64,000 bases of DNA from Lobosporangium transversale (Eukaryota > Mortierellomycota > Mortierellomycetes > Mortierellales > Mortierellaceae). The translations under genes were made by a program, and so were the position numbers. Of the stretch, positions 60,602 through 64,000 are shown piece by piece. The notes under the pieces are model-generated. The model was given only the letters and a program-made list of their open reading frames with translations. It was not told the origin of the DNA and did not search any database. Location: assembly GCF_002105155.1 (NCBI RefSeq), contig NW_019029030.1:1-64000 (forward strand). Reading direction: 5' to 3'. Every line of letters begins with the position of its first letter. Position 1 is the stretch's first letter.

Positions 60602-62380
60602 TTACCGTGCGCCAACGTATATATTGTACGACCGAAGAAAGTGATGCACCGAATGGTGTTTATCTGTCCTATCGCCCAGGTGACCGTCCAAGCATCTAAT
60701 GTTTGGCCAATTTTCCACAATCCATTTCGCATCCTCAAGTTGCGTTCGCTGATGATCATCATTTCTTAAGCTTAGCGTTTGTAGACTCTTCAGATTGGAT
60801 AGTTCATCCAGGCCTGCTCTTAGTCTCAAGTCCAGCGTCCGTCTTCCCTTACTTATTAAGTCCGACGTTGTTAAGTTAAGTTGACGTAGCTGAGTCAATT
60901 TACCAAGTTGCTTAAACGCAATACGCGCCTTCGCCATGCCTTCTGCTGTCTCTTGATCAACATCTGCCAAAAGATTGATATCTAGGCGAGTCAGTCCAGT
61001 GCTAACCCATTCTGCACCATTGACAATCTCTGTTACTGTGATTTTAGATCCTGCAAATTTTCTCAGACGTGGGCAATTTGATAAAATGGTTTGAACAACA
61101 CCATCCTCCACGGCGCATTTTAAATCGAGTATCAATGTCTCAACCGTCTCGCAAAGCCTCCGAAGCCTTTTCCTTCGTACCATATGACCATTCTCCAATA
61201 CCTCTTGCTTCTCTGCTAGTAATTCCTGCAGAGGAAGCTGACCGAAGTCCCAAAGTCCGACATCTAACTGTCTTAATTCAGTCATTCGTCTGAGGAGTGT
61301 CGCCATATCCTCGTTTGTTATATTTATGAAAGGAAGCGATAGTTCTGACAATTCATCTAGAGTCCAAGGGTGCTGAAGGAATGCTTCCTTGAAAAAATCT
61401 TCGTTTTTTGACTGCTCAGTGTCTCTGATGGAAAAGACTTGTCCTCCATACTCAAGCACACACAATCCTGGACATTTCCTCACCAACATGCCGAGGAAAT
61501 ACGATGATGTGTACGGATCTGGAGGAGTGATTAAACAGACACACTTTATACGCAGTGTATGTATCTTTGGGAGGACATCATCATCGGCTCCACTACTTAG
61601 GAAGTTGATAGGAAGCTGATGTATGGATAAAGAGTCCATATCCAAATACCCAAGTTTCTTGCAGACTTGAAAAAATATATCGAATTCATGATCAATACGT
61701 ATGTGAGAAAGCTCTAAGCGATTAAGGTGGACGCATTCCAGCAATCCCTCCCAGAGCCCACGTGGAGTACGAACGCTTCCTAGGCAAATCCTAGTGATGG
61801 TGGAGCTGTGGGGTTTGATCAGATCCAGAAAGTGAGTCGCTTGGGACCACGAATATCTCCTTTTGTAGTCGATGGACTGGAGACGACCACATCCCTGCAA
61901 TGACCCATACTCCTCTGGAATTTTGTCTACTTTAAACATAATCTCTTCAATGTATTGTTTGTTGTTTTGCAGTGCCTCACCAATAGGATATCCCTTTGGT
62001 CCAATTATGATTTTTCTCCATATAAGCCTGATAAGAGTTTTATGAAAAGTTTTGGAAACACGGATACAGTTTATAAGATCATTCAGCTTGAGGAAGCTGC
62101 CGATAAGCAAGAGGATTTCTGGAATGTCCAAGGGGTGAAGTTTAGTGCTGTTCATGTTGCAAACAGATGATGCTGATGAAGGGAGGTTTGGACGATCATT
62201 TATCCTGGCTCTCTTAGCGAAAGCTGCCGAAGGTACTGACTTCCTGATTCGTTTAGCTTCTTTTGGCATTATTTTGCAAAATGGATTTAGAGTATAGGAG
62301 TCAATAAAGTATCTTTGAGCACTGCAGTATGAATGGAGGGCATTGATTGCTGAGGAGAACAAGAACAAGAACGTGGACAT
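60602..62380 (-). CDS. F-box / leucine-rich-repeat-like protein
   Basis: One uninterrupted frame of 592 residues from ATG 62380. The F-box is at residues ~82-120 (LHPLDIPEILLLIGSFLKLN...CIRVSKTFHKTLIRLIWRKI). Leucine-rich repeats follow, e.g. HLNRLELSHIRI, KKLGYLDMDSLSIHQLPI, LRQLNLTTSDL and LKSLQTLSLRN. The last part (VENWPNIRCLDGHLG) matches the C-terminal block of the F-box gene at 22627 (LESWPQLIHLCGSL), so the two are related paralogues. The role is probably target selection for an SCF ubiquitin ligase. An alternative start at 62269 (MPKEAKRIRK) would remove a hydrophobic N-terminus that looks like chance. Confidence 0.85.
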   Translation of the reverse strand: MSTFLFLFSSAINALHSYCSAQRYFIDSYTLNPFCKIMPKEAKRIRKSVPSAAFAKRARINDRPNLPSSASSVCNMNSTKLHPLDIPEILLLIGSFLKLNDLINCIRVSKTFHKTLIRLIWRKIIIGPKGYPIGEALQNNKQYIEEIMFKVDKIPEEYGSLQGCGRLQSIDYKRRYSWSQATHFLDLIKPHSSTITRICLGSVRTPRGLWEGLLECVHLNRLELSHIRIDHEFDIFFQVCKKLGYLDMDSLSIHQLPINFLSSGADDDVLPKIHTLRIKCVCLITPPDPYTSSYFLGMLVRKCPGLCVLEYGGQVFSIRDTEQSKNEDFFKEAFLQHPWTLDELSELSLPFINITNEDMATLLRRMTELRQLDVGLWDFGQLPLQELLAEKQEVLENGHMVRRKRLRRLCETVETLILDLKCAVEDGVVQTILSNCPRLRKFAGSKITVTEIVNGAEWVSTGLTRLDINLLADVDQETAEGMAKARIAFKQLGKLTQLRQLNLTTSDLISKGRRTLDLRLRAGLDELSNLKSLQTLSLRNDDHQRTQLEDAKWIVENWPNIRCLDGHLGDRTDKHHSVHHFLRSYNIYVGAR

Positions 62381-63290
62381 GAGTTTACAGTTGAATTCTG
62401 GGTTTCCGGAATTCGACTGTGCACAATCGTGCCCTGTGCATCAAGTAAAACAATTTTATTTCCTCGGAATAATGTTACCGCATCAAGTCAACGTTATTTC
62501 CAAACAACATTCTCAAAATGGATACAAACAATAGAACTCAAGCAAACAAGACTTCTACTTTTTGTGAAGTATGCCATACTACGATGTATCCTGCTTAGTG
62601 CTTGTGGCTGTGTTGGCCGAGCGGTACCAGAATGATCGAGTATAAGCTTTGCTGTGTATGGTCGATAACATGTCTAAGTTGATGATCACAACCTTTGTCA
62701 TAACTAACGATGTAGACCAACATTCCAGCCAAGGCAAGTGAGATAAATATTTTCGAGTTCCTCACATTGCTAGTGGTCATTTAAGAGATGTGTCAATTAC
62801 TAACATAAGTCCATATATTCGTATGCATTCGTAATGCTACTCCAAAAGAAATGTTTCCTCTTAACAACTGAAAGTGATATGGAGATTTGCAGATTAAAGG
62901 ATGTTCTGAAACTGTAATTGTTCGAATGTTCGAATACTTTTAAAATATGATGACACAATCAAGCTCGGTCTGATCCGATTATTTTATTCCAACTGCTTAT
63001 TAATAGCGGACAAAAGTTCAAACACAAAACTGGACGTGGGGGCCAGAACCCGGATATGGTGTTTACGCCACATGGCTTCCTAGCTAGTCGCACACTATTT
63101 AAACCTAGCATGTGTGGAAGTTAAAGGATTGATTGTTTCTCATCGACCATTTCATACTTAGAGACTTTACACTCAGTTGATGATGCCAACTTTTTTGCCC
63201 AGCTAACATGCAAGGAATGTATGCTGTCGTCGTCATTGTCCTTTTATATTAAAGTATATCTTTATTCACTTATATGTAGCTGTATGTTTT
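62381..63290. other. Intergenic, no gene seen
   Basis: 910 bp between two minus-strand genes. AT-rich; a tRNA-like A-box word at 62612 has no matching B box. Confidence 0.45.
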
Positions 63291-64000
63291 TTATACTTTC
63301 TGTGCACGAAGAATAGATAATGTTTTTTCAAGACTAGGTTGATATCGAGGGGCTACATTGCCACTATCTTTAACGGGCTCTAAGAAGGATAGTTGCGGAC
63401 GTGAATCGAGCGCCCGTATCAATATGATCCGCCAAAGCCATTTGGGAATATTTTTCATGAAGAAACGTAGAGCTTTACCTCTCAGATCCTAACCGAAGGA
63501 CCAAATAGAAAGATATAAAGAGAAAAAAATAATTAAAAGAGATGATAAATGATCAAAAGAAATATATAATTTTCATCCTTATCATCCATTGATAAGTAAA
63601 CAGGCTCATGGGTATTGAGGGACTAAAAGGATGTTTTTTGTTTTTTTTTACCTGCTGAAGGAGCTGCGCTAAGATCCAACTATTTTCATAGGATATTTTG
63701 GCAACAGGGTAACGCTCTTTTTTGTACTCTTCAAAGACCCCTTCAATCTCGGTCACAGATGCGGAAGAAGATAAAACATTTAGCCAGTTGGCCAATGCGG
63801 CTGCATCATGTATAGCATTCCATGCTCCTGCGCCCCCAACAGGGTGAAACTGAATGGGAAGTAATAATCAGTATTAATAAGAGGTATATCTTTAAGGCGA
63901 GGGGCACTTAATAAGAAGGAGAAAAGGAGGAGGGTTACGAAGATATATCCATCGGTAAGCCATTTACCTTATGCGCAGCTATTCAGCAAGTATTTCAATG
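63291..64000 (-). CDS. FAD-dependent monooxygenase, 3' part only
   Basis: Partial gene running off the right edge. Visible minus-strand exons: 63978-63968 (11 nt), 63849-63652 and 63488-63291, ending in TAA. The frame reads AAHK, then FHPVGGAGAWNAIHDAAALA with NWLNVL, then ISYENSWILAQLLQQ and LRFFMKNIPKWLWRI. The H-P-x-G-G-x-G-xx-x-A-I-x-D-A pattern is the second FAD-contact block of PF01494 aromatic-ring hydroxylase-type monooxygenases, and the preceding GDAAHK context implies the conserved GDAAH motif. The substrate cannot be told from this end. The 11-nt exon is bounded by AATAG and GTAAAT. Confidence 0.8.

Noticed and set aside
62596-62680. tRNA-like start (TTGGCCGAGCGGTACC)
   Set aside because: An A-box-like word only; no B box (GGTTCGAATCC type) and no acceptor-stem pairing follows.

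Overview
The window reads as nuclear DNA of a filamentous fungus, most likely an early-diverging mould of the Mucoromycota, with Mortierella relatives my best guess. The evidence is short GT-AG introns in most genes, AT-rich intergenic DNA, dense poly(A)/poly(T) and triplet microsatellites, multi-copy F-box/LRR genes, ergosterol enzymes, and a conserved C8orf76-like protein. The genus is inference; the kingdom is not in doubt.

Positions 1-13190 are repeat territory. Two near-identical arms (1-3590 and 6983-10778) lie in inverted orientation around a 3.4 kb single-copy spacer. Each arm carries a nested ~1 kb terminal-inverted-repeat element and an outward-facing TATA box with an intron but no long reading frame. 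The spacer holds a decayed protein gene, a TTTTA microsatellite, a 36-bp tandem repeat and an ORF with three 90-bp repeats. To the right is a 1.7 kb polypurine block with a homogenised 22-bp minisatellite at its core. From 13.2 to 14.7 kb there are only weak or broken ORFs.

From 15 kb onward it is ordinary gene space. In order: a five-domain fasciclin membrane protein (+), an ABCA-type ABC transporter (-), an F-box/LRR protein (+), the spliceosome factor PRP38 (-), mitochondrial endonuclease G/NUC1 (+), a mitochondrial 2-oxoacid dehydrogenase kinase (-), a C8orf76-like TPR protein (-), sterol C-14 reductase ERG24 (+), a coiled-coil protein (-), an unrecognised 610-residue protein (-), a 3.2 kb gene-poor stretch, homogentisate 1,2-dioxygenase (+), sterol 14-alpha-demethylase CYP51/ERG11 (+), allantoicase (+), a compact ion-channel-like protein (-), a HAD phosphatase-like protein (+), ESCRT-II subunit VPS25 (+), electron transfer flavoprotein alpha (-), a second F-box/LRR protein (-), and the 3' end of an FAD monooxygenase (-) running off the right edge.

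The gene space is mostly housekeeping. The one visible functional pairing is ERG11 and ERG24, consecutive steps of ergosterol synthesis, about 14 kb apart. Homogentisate dioxygenase (tyrosine breakdown), allantoicase (purine nitrogen), the 2-oxoacid dehydrogenase kinase and ETF-alpha are catabolic or mitochondrial but do not form a cluster. Exon structures below were built by hand by joining frames at splice consensus sites; the joined frame closes in every multi-exon gene except for one irregular junction in the channel gene and one likely frameshift in the coiled-coil gene.
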